Program-made: the position numbers and the translations under genes
Source of the DNA: Allacma fusca
Taxonomy: Eukaryota; Arthropoda; Collembola; Symphypleona; Sminthuridae
Assembly: GCA_947179485.1 (NCBI GenBank)
Contig: OX359250.1
Span: 47,093,450-47,157,449 of the forward strand
Length of the DNA: 64,000 bases
Direction of reading: 5' to 3'
Notes under the pieces: model-generated
The model's input: the letters and a program-made list of their open reading frames with translations, nothing else
What the model was told of the DNA's origin: nothing
Database searches by the model: none
In this document: one piece after another, positions 23,801-38,400 of the stretch
How the letters are laid out: each line of letters opens with the position of its first letter
Position numbering within the stretch: the stretch's first letter is position 1

Positions 23801-26800
23801 AGAGCGTCCATTTAATAGAATTATCAGAGCGTATCGTGCATGTTGAGTATTGTTGAGTGGAAACATGCGAAGCGAGATTTGAAATGGTGACACGGAGGAG
23901 AGATTTTTCCTCTGAGCCTGATTGTGAGGAAGGTGGGCGTGATAGTAAGAAATGAGCGCTCTTACAAACGTAGGACTCACATGTGCCAATCATGTTGGAA
24001 CTATTAGGGAAATGTGTCTTCATGCAAAGGGCATTTCAAATCATTCCTATGTTAATTTTATAATTAAAAACTTGTGCTTTCCCGTCCTCCCGTGAGTCCA
24101 CAGAGGCACGGAGTCTCTTCACGTCCACCTCTCGCAATGGAGCGTAAGTCCAATGTCATATCCCTAGTCAATTCCCTCCCTAGTATGTACATAAGCATTG
24201 TCCAGCTCTTGTTGTAGCCCTGGACGTAATATTTTAGTGGACTGTTGTCGTGGTGCCCCAGTTGAGTGTGTGAGTTGTGACATTGGGGCTGCTGTGCGGG
24301 ATGAGATGACGCTTGCTTCAGGGAAGGCGACATGTGTCAACTTCTTCAATCTTTCCCTTCCTTATCGTAAAAGGACGTAGAGCATTTGAAAGCGTGGATG
24401 GATGAGCTCAATCCACTAGAGCTATGCGGATTTATGTATATACAGATAATAATTATATGTGGAAAGGACAGAGACGCATGTCTTGTGATAGACCTGATGG
24501 CCCCAACAGAGGAAATAAATGTTTCACATATGTATGTACTTATATGTACAATGCTTTTTACTCCTACCATACGGGGTAACAATTTTCTCCACACGAGAAC
24601 TTTTTTTCCTATGAAGGTAATAATTTCAACCAAATCATTCATACCAAGGAGCATTTTCTTCCCATTACAGTATCTACCTATACAAAGCACCTTCTTTAAA
24701 AAAGACACGGGAGTATTGTACCGGCCGAGTCCTTAAAATGCTACTTGATTCGCTGTACACTTTATATAAGTTGGAAAACTTCAAACACCTGTCCTACTTG
24801 TACTAGAAAATTTGCTTGATTCTCGCAACAACAGTTGGAAGAAAGCGGAAAAAAGGGGAGAGAGAAAAACAATTAAGTCCTTAGGTTAGGTTCAAGTTAA
24901 AGGAAGATGATAAAAAAAAACCGTGGACAGGGAAACAGACAGCTTGGGAAGGCCTTTAAGAGTATGTACTGTAAACGTACATATGTACATACGTATGGGC
25001 TTGAAAATAATTATTTGCTTTGATTAGGGTTTGTCATATGGTTCATTGAATGAACACTAATTATATGAAGGTTCATCCAGTCCAGATTTAGTTGAGTACT
25101 GCAACATCATGGGAATTTCGGAATGTATGTACATATTTACTTATGCCGATCTGTAATTACCTAAATGTAATTGAATGTTTAATATAATTAATTACTGTAT
25201 GTAATATGTGGAGACGGTCAAGTTCATCTGGTCTCATTCCTAAGTATTAGTGCTCATGTCCAAGTTTCCACTTGACTTTCACACTTACTATAAGTCCAAG
25301 GATGTGTGAGTGAAGATTTAAGGTAAGAGGGAATCCACACGCCAGGATCCCACTTGTTCCATCGTCTACCATTCCATGTGGAATTGAACGGTGAAAATCG
25401 AGAATTTCACCAAAAATGGTGGTTTTGTAAAGAAGTTGAAGCCTGCGGAGTGTGATGGGAATTCTTTCTACGTGCTTCATCTTGAACGTTTGGATTGTGA
25501 TGAAATAATTTGGGCATAATATGAAAGGTGGGTCAAGTGCTCAAATAAGTTGCGTGTCATCTCCTGGTGGGTAGAGAAATCCAACATTGAATTATGTCCA
25601 AGACCATAGCTCCCATGCATGGACAGTCCCCATTAATTTATTCAAGAGCTTCACCTTTTTTGCCTTCAACTCCCTCGATCCTCTCCCGGTTTCGCCATCC
25701 CTTCTGCTCGTTGACAAAATATTTATGTGACTTCGTATTTGGGAAAGAGTGGCAGTGTCACCGTGGAGCGAGCTAATCCTCCACCTATGTATGTATGTAT
25801 GACTTGTGGGAAAACTTGTGATTGGAGCCTTATCCTAAATGTGCAGCACATTTACGGAATGGGAAGAAGAAAAGAGCCAGTCGCAGTTCTACTCACTCTC
25901 CAACAACAATAATTATTATCTGTAACAAGGATGAATAATAATGAAAGGTGACTGAGTCTTATAGGAAGAGGTGGGAGAGATGGTTGGGCTTTTACAAGGA
26001 TGTTAGGAGTTCCGACTCGAGTTGAGCCGTACGATGAATGAAGGCACTTGTGCTTAATATTATGAGTGGCCACATATATGAGAGCTCATGAAGTTGAGAG
26101 AAAAATTTGAGGCCTTGATGGCGAGGTAGGGAGAAAATTATGAATTATTCCAATAATTATTATTATTAAACGTCGAAGAATGATTAATATTGGAATACAT
26201 TTCCTCCACTCTAATTTCATACAAATCCACATTATTCCCCTCTCTCAGGTTTTTCTTCGAAATCTAACTTATTGTTTTTATTATTTTATTTTTTTTTAAC
26301 ATATTGTGTTTAGTGTTTTGATCAGATTGATTTTTAAGAAAGAGTTTGGAATTGGGGAAGAGAAGTTGGAAAGATTTTCTTTGGCATGCACATGTTATAG
26401 TTGTTTGAAGGTGAGTGAAAAAATGTAATGATTGGAGAAAGGGGAATGAATGTAGGAGTTGATATGAAATAGTAGAATGATAATGACGGGATGATTAATG
26501 GGGACGAGAGTGGAGGAGCTTCTATAAATGCACTCACACGACTCCCCAATTTATGCACGTATGGAACTAAGCAAGTACACAAATGGAGTACATTTTTGGA
26601 TATTAATGCGGGATCAGTTTTATGGAAATTTAGGAAGGAATTGTGAGGAGCCAGAGAGAGAGAGAGGGAGGATGGTGGGAAATTGGCTAAATGTGAGGAT
26701 TGAGATGATGAGGAGTTTGCTCTCTTGAGTCTCTTGTCCCTATAACTACTCTCCTCATAGTCTCCTCATCGGCATGCTCATGGTAATCCTTTTGAGAGGA

Positions 26801-27830
26801 GGAGGAGGATGGGACAGAGGGAGAAATAATAGTCTCAACTATACCAGCCTGGCTGGAGATTAGTGGAGATGGAAAAGTTAGCGAGTTATCTGGTTTTTGA
26901 AGTTGTGTTTTTTTTTTTGTGTGGGCGAGATTTTTGGTGCGGGTGGTTCCCTTTAAATGAAATCCGTAGTTGATTTGGTGGAGGATACATGAGTCCATTT
27001 GATTACATGGACTTTTACCGCGTCCTCACGTCTTTACCAAGAGTGACACGACAGCCTTATTATGAGAGAGAGGCCTCTGCGCCAATACTTATTTGGCAAG
27101 TGACTCAGTTTAGAGAAAAGAGTAAAAGATATTCAAGACAAGCGGAATGGCTAATGGGAGAATTCATGTCACAAGGATTATGGGAGGCTTTTTCATTTTG
27201 AGAAACCATTGTTTTTTATGGAATGGACCTACACAGAGAATATGCTTAAAGGACTGTCCTTGCTATTACTATTAACGAAAGAGGAGAGATGCGTTGCGGT
27301 GTATTTAGTGTGGATGGAGGAGTGTATGGTGGTTTGGAATGAATTGCTGAGGGGATTGTGTGATGGGGAAATAATAATACAAAAAAAAAATAATAATAAT
27401 AAAAAATAATAAAAATAATAATAATTGAAAATATTAGAAAATAAGATTTGACAATGTGTGGTGGTTGTTGACTGCCTGGTGGTAGGGAGGGTGGTTCCAG
27501 AGTGACCGATAAAAGGAGAGAGAGAGAGAGAAAAAATTCCTATAAATGTTTGACTTGGGTTGCTCAGCAGTTGGAAGAGGAAGATAATGAGGACGGGAGA
27601 GGTACATGCATAGGTTTCACTCACTTAGAGCAGATCTGAGGAAGATGAGGTGTGTAAGGATGTAAGATTTGCCTTTTGAGCTACTCAATTCAATATGGTC
27701 GTTTCTGGTTGGGCGTAGCACTTTTTCCCCTTTGTATGTACTCACTGTGGGTTGAGAGATGTGGAAGTCGTTTTTAGAGCCAGTCCGTGGAGTGTACGGC
27801 ATATAGAGACATAATGAATTACAGATGCAT

Positions 27831-27861
<31 letters not shown>

Positions 27862-30423
27862 CGCAAGGGTATACATTATGCGATGGTTTGGTTGAAGTGG
27901 ACGGCCAGGTTAGGATAGATGATGGCAGAAAGGAAACCAGTGCCCACGCGGAATCATTCCTATCATTCATTAATCCTTGAGAGACGAACATCTGGTAAGA
28001 TTTTTACCCGGGATTCCCCCGAAAATCAAGATACAAGGATGCGGATTGGACCAGATCACTATTTACGGCAGTAATTATCACGTAACGGGACGGTGAGGGA
28101 GGAAAATGAGACAGGTTGCCCTCCATGGAGTAATTTTGTCGCGGCTTGGTCATTGATGGGAACCCGAGGAGTCGAGAGATTTAGGTGATGCGTCAAATTG
28201 TTGCTGTGTTCAGAATATATGGAGAATACGTCCGAGTTTCTCTCAATGACTCATGTAAGTCGCTCATGTCTGTGAGTGTAGGACGTGTGGGTTAGTGCTG
28301 GGACTGGTCCGGTCCAGACCAAGCTTTTCCCATCACTCGTAATTATTTCCTTGACATGTTCCGATATTCGGACAATTTCAAATATTCTCTTCCAAAATTC
28401 ATGCGATTATTTCATCTCAGTAGCATTAAACATTAGGAACAGCCCTGCATGAGGACCAGACCGGGCCAAATTATAACTCAATGGGTTATTGACCAGGGTT
28501 TCTATTCCCTTGAGAAAAGGATACATGGAATATACATAAGGCTAAGTTTATTGGAGCTACATACGTAATTATATGTAATTATATGCACGTAGTTAGTTGC
28601 TGGTTTGGAGTACAGATTGTTATTGGGAAGGGAAAATAGTGATGGGGTGACAATTTGCATGAAATGATTCCCTGTCATTGAGGTCTAGTGTGTTGGGGTC
28701 CGGTGTGGTAAGGGTAGAAGAGACCATGTGGTCCTGGTCCAGGAAATTGGTCATAGGATGTTGGTTGTTGGTGGAGTGCTGTGAAAGAGGTCATTTGGGG
28801 TTAGTCCCACGCTTTGGGCCAGACACCAGAGCAAAACGTTGGAAGAGACGGGATCATTCCCAGCACTGGTGTTGGAGATGCTGAGGTGGGCTCGCATGCC
28901 CACATTTATTATCAATTTAATGCTTGTCCTACTATTCTTCCCTCTGCTCCTCATCAGCTCAAGTCTTGTCCAACTGTCAGGTAAATAAGTACAGGCGGTG
29001 TGAGTAAGGAGGAATATTGGCAATATTCACAATGACATTCAAAGGGAGAAGGTGTAGGAGCAGAGGCGCAGACCTCTTCATTTTTAACCTTTCCGTCGAC
29101 TTCAGACCCAATTTTTCAAACTCTTTTTCCACTGCAATAATTATTCCACTTGAACGCTTAGGATTTCACTAGCATATTTTACCATGTGTGTCTCTCACCC
29201 CGTTGACTCATGTTTGTGCAATCGGGATCATTTGGAAGGAGTCTTCCTCATCTCACCCAGCATCACGATATCTTTCATTCCGTTCATTTCCTTTCCAAAC
29301 TGATTTCCTTCCTAAGGATGGGACATAAAGCCAGGGATGAAAAGTCTTTTCATGGGTCCAAATGATTCCTCCCGAGAGTCTCTTCTTGGACCTTCTCCAC
29401 ACATGACGCCTCCATTTTATCCCCACACCTTAATCTCATCTAATCCACTGTCACTTCAAATGTCCCCTCAAATTGATCACTTAAATGACAAGTTGCTAAA
29501 AAAATATGGAGGATTTAAATATCTTTATATAGGTGCATACAGAGTTGATTTAATTATTCAATCGTTATTGATTTCTACCTCGCAGTCGGTGTTCTTCCTA
29601 TATTTTTGGCGTCAGAATTTATTTGCTATATTTATTAAAAAAAATGTAATTACGTAATTACTTGAAGGAACATTATACTTGGTTTTGTTATACTTGGAAG
29701 GACTTATCGGACATCTCAAAGTTTAGCATACATATGTAGATACTTCTACACTTATAATTACATATACGAGCTACATACATCCGGCCGCTCTTCACTTTCA
29801 TTCACTTTCCTTAAAGTGTCTTAAAGCGGAAAATGTCATGCGAATACTCCGACTCAAAAAATAGCGTTTTCAATAATAATTATTAAATGTAGAAGATTTT
29901 CATGTTGATTCAAAAAATTCAAAGGTCCATGCCAAACATGTTGTCCCATGAAATTTAAAAATAAAGTTACTCGGTCTCCAAATCCAAGGTTTTTTCCAGC
30001 TTGGAAGAATTCCGTCCAATACATGGAATAACACATGCTTTAATTCTATCGAAAAAAAAACATTAGGAAAATACTAAGACTAATAATTGTAAGTAAGATT
30101 GGACGAGGTTAGTAAACACAGGGAATTTTTTCGGATGTACGAATCCTCAAACCGTAATGTTGAGTAAGCCCTTCCGTAAGGACACATGGCCAGAATTGAA
30201 TAGTAAATACTGACTGATCTAGAAGATGAGGAATATTTGGGACAGGCGGATGTGGTGGGAATGACTAATAAATGTTTGTCTCCCATGTGAGTGGACAAGT
30301 TTTTAATTGTGAGTGTAACTCATAGACCTTTTAGGGTATTTTGAATTCATGGAAAGCTTTCTTTAAAAAGCTTATTGAGACATGAGGCGAGAATTGTTCT
30401 GTTCTGTATAAATAATTATATAT

Positions 30424-30467
<44 letters not shown>

Positions 30468-32407
30468 CGTAGATCCATATGTGAGGTTGAATGGATTTAA
30501 TAAAATGGATATAAAAAAAAAAGCTGTGTGTATGTTGTGTTGAGTGGAGCGTGATATCAATGGATTGATGACGGTGATGTGGGGATTGCGAGGTTCTTCC
30601 CTCGCAATCCTTCCTTATTAATATCCTGACAGTATGTTATTTTGCTCTCGTAATGTAACTCTAGGCAGACGCGTGCTGTGTGTGGGTTGGTGGTGGTGGA
30701 GGGAAATGGTTCTCAGAATGAGTAAGAAGAGCTTGTGTAATGGTCAGTGATTTAGCAAGATATGTTTAATAGATGTTGGAGGGAATGTTTGCAATATTAT
30801 CCACTGGGTTATCAAAATGGTTGCAATGTTTCTTCAAATCTAGTGCTTATGTGGGTGTAGTAGCTGCGAGAAAGATGTGAAAGATGTTAAAGATGTGGAG
30901 GCTAAAGTTTGAATATTTAAATGGGACTGGAATGGCTGCTTTGGGCAAGTAATTTTGAGTGGATTTGGGGTGGAAAGAAGTGAAGGCGCTAACCTCATCA
31001 AGCACGGCACTATTGTTAACATTGTACATGTTTAGTGAATGTCATGATGGGAAGAGTTATGTAGGTACACCAACGGCAGATACATATGTAACTTACATAC
31101 TCAGGCCGGACTGTTTTATATGGAAGGCGTCGGCTCTCCACTCTTTACCACTCCTGGATCAAGTTCTATTACTCTTCCACATCTTTCACCTCTCTCCATC
31201 AATTCCCTCTATTTGTATTTTGACACGAGTGACCAGGAGATAAATCTACTCCACTTGTACTTTCCCTATCTTCATGACCATATTTGCCCGACGTCTTAGT
31301 CATTCTTCCATTTTTCCTCTCCAAATCCTCCTGACCACACAAATTCTGCAGCTATTACAACTCCATTTTCGAATTACAATACTGTCGTAAATTTATTTCA
31401 CCAATACTTTACATTTTGACACTGTCGTAGGTTCCGTCTTAGCCTATCTGATCCGCTCATTCTCAGTCCCCTAGCCCTTCTAGTACATACTCTTGTCATT
31501 TTCTTTCCTTTTTTTCTCTCTCGCCATTTTTCCTTATTTTCAATTTACCCTCTCTCTCTCTCTCCCCACACAAATCCACCACTCGCATTTTATTTCTTTT
31601 AACATTAACCACGGTCTTAGCTCAACTTCACTCTGTGTACTTGCTATTTTCCATAATTACATACAAGTAATTATTACTTCCAGTATGGTTTACAATTCAG
31701 TATTTCTTCCTTAGCCGTATTTACTCATAGTCTCAAAACTTGTTGTTGTATGTACAACTTGGCTAATTAAATTCAAAGAGAGCAGCCTCACTTCCTGTCC
31801 TTTCAATGTGACAACAATTAAAAAATATTTAACTAAAAACAAACAAAACATCTGGTTGTGAATGAAAAAGTTTAAGCTTCCCATCTGCTGGGATACCATT
31901 GAACTGGCCAACAGACGTAGAGCATATGCGAAAATAGAATATTTTCGATTGGTCTTCCTAATAATAATTATTTGTATATTGAGTTGATGGCATTTAAATC
32001 TTTTCGGGTAGCAATATTGGAGGAGTTGTTGTCAAACTTTGGAAGTGAAATTCTAAGAAAGAGGATCGAATGAATGACACCAGCTGTCAGAAAATATAAC
32101 TCAAGAGTTATAAATTGAAATAATGAAAGTTAAATTAGATTAATTAAGTTTAATATGTACATTATTAATTTTCGGAGATTCCATATCCTATGTATGTACA
32201 CTGTACACTCAGACGTTCCAGAATTGTTCCATGCGACAGTTGTACTTGGCCTTGTAAAATCCCTATCTACTTAATACTACTTGGAGTTTTCTTGTGAAAT
32301 TTTGTAGAAAAGGAAGAGTTGTTAGCAAAATGTTCCTGAGTGAATGGGCACACCAGGCAAAACTTTCCACTGTAGTTATTCCATAAAATAGTGCGTAAAT
32401 AAATAAG

Positions 32408-32449
<42 letters not shown>

Positions 32450-35400
32450 GTCTCTGCCTTGTACGCTTGATTACCCAGGTTTCTTCACCCTTTCCACCTC
32501 ATTCTCCTCAACATTTGCTTTCATTCTTGAAAACCTTCAAAAACAAAATAACTAATTATTACAAATGAGGCTCAGTAGAATCATATAAGAAGAAATTATG
32601 GTGCTAAAAAGAATACTACAATTTTAATACTCCCATTCCGACGCCCATAATAACAACAAGAAATGAGGGAAATACGGCACTACGGATGTCCATAATGTTA
32701 TTGTTGTAGGCGTAGAAAAGCGATCGTAGTTTTTCCTCATCTTTTCCATCCACAATACATTTGTCACTAATTGCAAGTTAAGAGTAGTCGGGATAATTAC
32801 TCATGCCTATAGTTTCAGCCTTAAGAATCCCAACACTTATCTATTAGAACATCATTTATGTATCTCCACACCCCATATTGATTTTACAAGTCCAGAACGG
32901 TGAGGTTCCCCTTGTAGGGGAGATATAGGCCCCCCCCCCAGGATGCCTGGTAAGATTCAATTCTCAAGCGAGTCGTAGGGATGAATTCATTTACTAAATT
33001 CAGAAATAATTTGATGAAGAACAGAGAGAAAATGTTGATGTTGTTACAGACTTTCGAAATGTTTTTAATGAGTCATTGAACCTTCCGGTCCTCCTCCACA
33101 GTTATCTATCTAAAACATGACTACTAAAATGTGAGTTTTCTGGAAAAGTTGATATTATTATTTTTCTCGAGATTTTCCCTGTAAACAATAAGGAAATGAA
33201 TGTCGAATTCCTCACGATCCTCACTTCAAGTTTGAAAGCGTATAATTGAATGTGGGCTCAGGAATCGTGGATTTAGTTTTAGTTTTTGGAAAATCGAGGA
33301 GAGTCACCAAATGACGACAATGTATTTGACTCTGAAAGGTGGAATGGACACGTGGACACATTGTCCACTTGCAGTTAATTCTTATACAAGTCAGAAATAG
33401 TGAAAGATCAGAGTAACTGACTAGCTACATACCTGGCAGCATCCCTTCTTGTACCTAGCCCACAACAACGTGAGGGATATTATAATTTGTGGGAGGAAGT
33501 AATAAATAAACTACAAGAAACGAACGAAGCCACGTTTAATCTTTTTCAATAATTATTATTCCTCTCACACCACTCTCAACAGTAGCTATTCTTATCTGAG
33601 GACAAGCAATTTGTGATCATCTTAATTATATTTTTTATTATTCAATATACACTTCCACTATTTAATGACTTAAATGGAACAAGTTGTAAGGGATTATGGT
33701 GTACTCAACTGGAATGAAACAGTTTTATCACTCGTTATTATAAATATTCCACCTGCATTTTGACATCCCAATTACTGTATTTGTATTAGTATGACAGTCG
33801 GTTGATCAAATTCAAGTTAAAAGGCAATAGACAGAGTAATGTTTACAATTATTAGATATGTCCATCCCGTGATGATCTTACTCGAAAGTCCTGAAAATAT
33901 GTTTCCTTCTCAGTTGGTACTTAATTTAAGGGAGATCAAATGGGTCTAGTTTAAGTTTAGATGTCAAAATCTGAATTGATTGATCAGGACGGACGCGATA
34001 TGTTGAGATAGGAAGGAATTGAGACCTCCTGGCATCTTATGATTTATGCGTCAATGAAGTAAGTATGGACTATTACAGGGGATTTTTTGCTCCTTATATA
34101 GTAATCTTCTTAATCCGCTCTGTAAGGATGAAAAGGCGAAGGAAGGGAAGATACAATAAAAGAGCATCATTGAGTATGTTGCTATACACAAGACCAACGG
34201 CCCCGCCTGAATAGCGGAAAGCCCTGGAAAGGCTTTACGTATGTCTAAACCTTGCTTATACGAGTTATCGTAAAGCACCGCGTAGAATTTAAAATTCTCT
34301 GCTCTGATGGAATAAAGTGCACAAACATATTCCTATTAACACGCCACTGTCTCTCTCTCTCTCTCTCTCTTAATGATTATCACTTTACAATAAGATCACT
34401 ATAGTTACACATGGTTCATGACGTCAGTAGTCACGTGTCTGAATTTACCAAGGATTGGTCGGAGATGGATTTTGTAATAAAGTAGATGAGCCCACACTGC
34501 CCACCCGGAATATTCCTATAATAATAATAGTAGTAGTAGTAATAAAATATTATTGTTATTTAAATTCCTTGAAAGGATAGGAGACAACGAGACAATGGAC
34601 TCATCTCGTGTCTCCGCTATGAGCACCCTGATCTTCGTTGCTTATCTCTCTCTTCCCGAATATCTGAATAAAATGCTAAAGGGAAAGATTTCACACAAAT
34701 CCTTTCTGCCCTGCCTCACTCTGATGATAAGGCTGGAGCGAGTCCTGGTATTTTCTGAGATTCATTAAACATATTCCCAGGCATTGAGAATTTTCCATTG
34801 AAGTAGATATCTACTAGTCATGTGGAAATATCCTTCGAGGTTTTACATGGAAGGTTGGAGGCTACTACTAGGGATCACATAAGCCAACAACTAATTCTCA
34901 GCTTTTTATATTACGTACGGTTTATACAGTACGAAGGGCAGAGCTGAGGAGATTTTGACCAGCTTGTAGGTTTGAAGATTTTTTATCAAAGTTTCCTTTG
35001 AGGTAATTAGGTGGGAGAGGAGAGTAGGGAAATATGTAGGTCTCTTTAGTGTTGGGGTGTAAGGTAGAAAAGTTTTGGATTTATTGGGGAATATGGGGAA
35101 TTTAGGTGAAGGAGCCCAAACTCTAATGTGGTAAACACATTATTTGTCTGTGGAATCTTCTCCATGCTTTAGCTTCGAGTATTATTCAGAGCAAAGGTGT
35201 GCCCGGATATTTCGAGCTACTTATCTTCTTCCCAACAGCTAATATAGTATTATCTTTTATCTTCACAAACATTTTCATGCCGCTCCGGTATTTTGCTATT
35301 TGCAACTATTTTCCCCTCTTTGAAGCACCATGTACAGATAATTTCTATCTCTACAAATACTCTACCTCAATGTTTACCTCAATACCTTTTACAAGGTTCT

Positions 35401-38400
35401 TCTAATGAAGAAAATGTACTAGTAAAAACAGAAATGCATTTCTCCTATGCTGTCCTTATCTTTCACTCATTGTGAGTGAGATAAAATACTACGTCATTAA
35501 TTGAGCGGGGAAGAGTGATTTTATTGGAGGAAAGAGTTCCCATATGACGTTTGGCGTCTGGCGGAGAGAACTGGGGAGAATGTGATTGAGTTCCAATCAA
35601 CCACCTTTTCTCAAAAACCTGTTGATTTTAACAATTTCTCTTATTTCTGCTAATTTCGGAAGTGATGAGCAGCAGTGTTGGGCGTTGGGATCAATTTGAA
35701 CCGATCAACCGATAAGTCTTTGGTTTGGTCCAAAGTTTGGATTATTTGAAACGGTCCTTTACAATTTTATGCTGGGCCAGTGAAACTGTTCCTACATTTT
35801 CGAGCGGGTCATTAGAAATATCCCTGCACCATCAGGATCAGAATGGACCATTTGGTCCAACCAAATTATCAACTGGGCGGTTTTCCCGCTCTGATTCATT
35901 TATACTTTTGAAAAGCATATACCAAAGAGTATAAAATGCTAGTGAAATTTTAACGACACAATGTTATTTCAGCCGTATGACTGGAACAGGAGTCAGGAGT
36001 TATTTGCAAGAAAAAGTCTTGTTCGGGTGAAAATTTTCCTAAAATGATTTACCGCCAATGATGTTTAGTCTGTGCCGGTCCGGTCTGGTACATTCCTAAG
36101 GTTCGAACAAATCATGTGGTCGAGGCCCAGAAAATCCGCCAGACCATGTAAGTACGTTGGTCCAAAGGTGTTGTGGAATAGTAGCAGACCAGACCAAAAA
36201 TCTTGGAACAATTCCCATTACAATGAGCAGGATAGTTAGAGAAAGAGAAAGAGCTTTGATGAACGTGTGATAACACGTAATTATTTTTACTCAGTGACTA
36301 GGACTTCCGAATTGTATGAATAATCACTGTAATTACACGTAAATACCATAATTTGGAGACTAGTAAAAAGTCGGTGCTTCACAGGGACAATTACTTGGAG
36401 AGGTGGTAGTTTGAATGGAGAAATTAAAAGCTAAACGGCTGACGAATCAAGCCCTGTCGTGGAGACTTATTGTATGCCTAAATCTTGCTAAGATTAGCGC
36501 GCGGAGCTTTAAATCAACGGACAGGTAGATACAGCTCTGTAATAATACGGATGGATGATAAAACATTTTTAAACCTTAGCCTCTCCGCGACTCCTCAGCC
36601 GCGCTCCTATTAGTTTGAGATTAAGCAAATGCTAAGAGGCACACGGCCAATGGCAGCGCCGTGCGGCTACAGACGAAGAGCCAATGGTCTCTCGCATTTT
36701 TCAAAATTGCATGGCACAAATATTATCGGTGTAACCAGCACTAATAATTATAAAGTGGAAAGTGACCAAGGGGTGAAGTGATATTTGCACTGTTCCTATT
36801 CCTATCCGTCGATGTTGTTACAACGTCCATAAAAGTTTTGTCCGGGATCTTTGTACCTCGGACAACGCCTCCAGCGGGGACGTATGTATTATCATGTATT
36901 TAAACATAACCTGTTTTCATTCCCTGAGATCAAACGGATTATTCGATCCTGTCCAAAATCAATAGGGCTCTGACGCATTACGTAAAGTTTGAATTATGTG
37001 GTAAGAATAGTTGGTCAGTTACACGAGAACGGGGAAGCAGGCTTCAAGACGATAAACGATAACAATAGGGAACTTGCTTTTCACTTCGCGACTAAAAACG
37101 TCATCGGGACCTTTCCTCATTTGCCATGTAACTTAAGCAGAAGCAAGAGGATTAATTATTGATTAAAGAAAATGTTTTCATAAAGTTGACATTTATTTGC
37201 CAAAACCTGTTTTCTCACATGGTCAGCTGTATATGTTGCTGTGTGAGGTAAAGGGTAAAGAGATAAGGGAGCTTAGAATTTGTTGACTGTTGTCTTTCAG
37301 TCTCGCTCCTTCAATCCTTATACAGATGAATTTCTCCAAGGATCTGAAAATGGCATTAAGAAATTCAGTGTCCTTACAGCTGGCGTTGTAAAACATGTTT
37401 ACAGTCATTACAAGTGCGAACAATCCCTCATGATATTTTATAAATGTCGTTTAGAACTTAAATACAATAAAAAATTGCTTCAAATGCCTCAAAATTGTTT
37501 TGAAGAACCTCTGCCATGCCATGTGTGGTCTCGGCACATTTGTCGAATCTCACAAAGTAATTAACTTTATACTTGTCAAACAAATCTATGCCAGTGCATA
37601 CACGTAAGGGAGCGTACACAAATTACGTCACCCACAGGGTGGGTAGGTAGTTACAGTAATTGGTGACCATTTATGACATAGTAGTAGGGTTCACATCAGC
37701 AAAGATGACGCCACCAAAATTTTCCTCTGTTTTTGAAGGTTCCTTATATTTTTCGCTTGTATTAATATATATATTCGCTTAGAATGACGCGAACATAAAA
37801 GGACAAATTCATTTCTGAATTCAAAGCGCAGAACCAAACGTTTATATTTCAAGTTTGATTTTGGCGCGATTGATCTAGTGACATCATCTGTGTACAGGGT
37901 GGGTGGATTCAGCAATAAATGACAAATGGTGATGATGGGGTGGGAGGGTCTGAAATATCGACCTTTTTGGGTGACGTAATTTGTGTATGCTCCCTAAAAG
38001 ATTTTCATATGTATGACGTATGTACGTGGATAAGTTTACACACAAACGTTTTACTGCGCACAGATATGTAACTGTACACTTTTGAATGCGCAATAGTTAA
38101 GGCTTACCGGCATGTATGTACATATATACGTTTTTTAGAGTACTACAGCTACAACTACAAGCTCTTGTTGCTAGTGATTTACCCTCTAGTATGACATAGC
38201 ACGTAGCCCTGATCACAGATGCTTTTAAATTTTGAAGTGGAAATTAAATAGAAGAGAAAACATTGGGGGATTTTAGCTAATTATATTTATTTTGTTGAGG
38301 AAGAAATTGAGTAGTTATGTAGGATGGAGCATGGACACGAACTATTTTTATGGCATCGCATAGCTCAGTTATTTTAATAATAGTTGAATAATATTTTCAT

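Noticed and set aside
23365..23811. 148-codon open frame on the - strand in intron 1
   Set aside because: Ser/Thr/Ile-rich, no domain or splice context, explained by strand bias.
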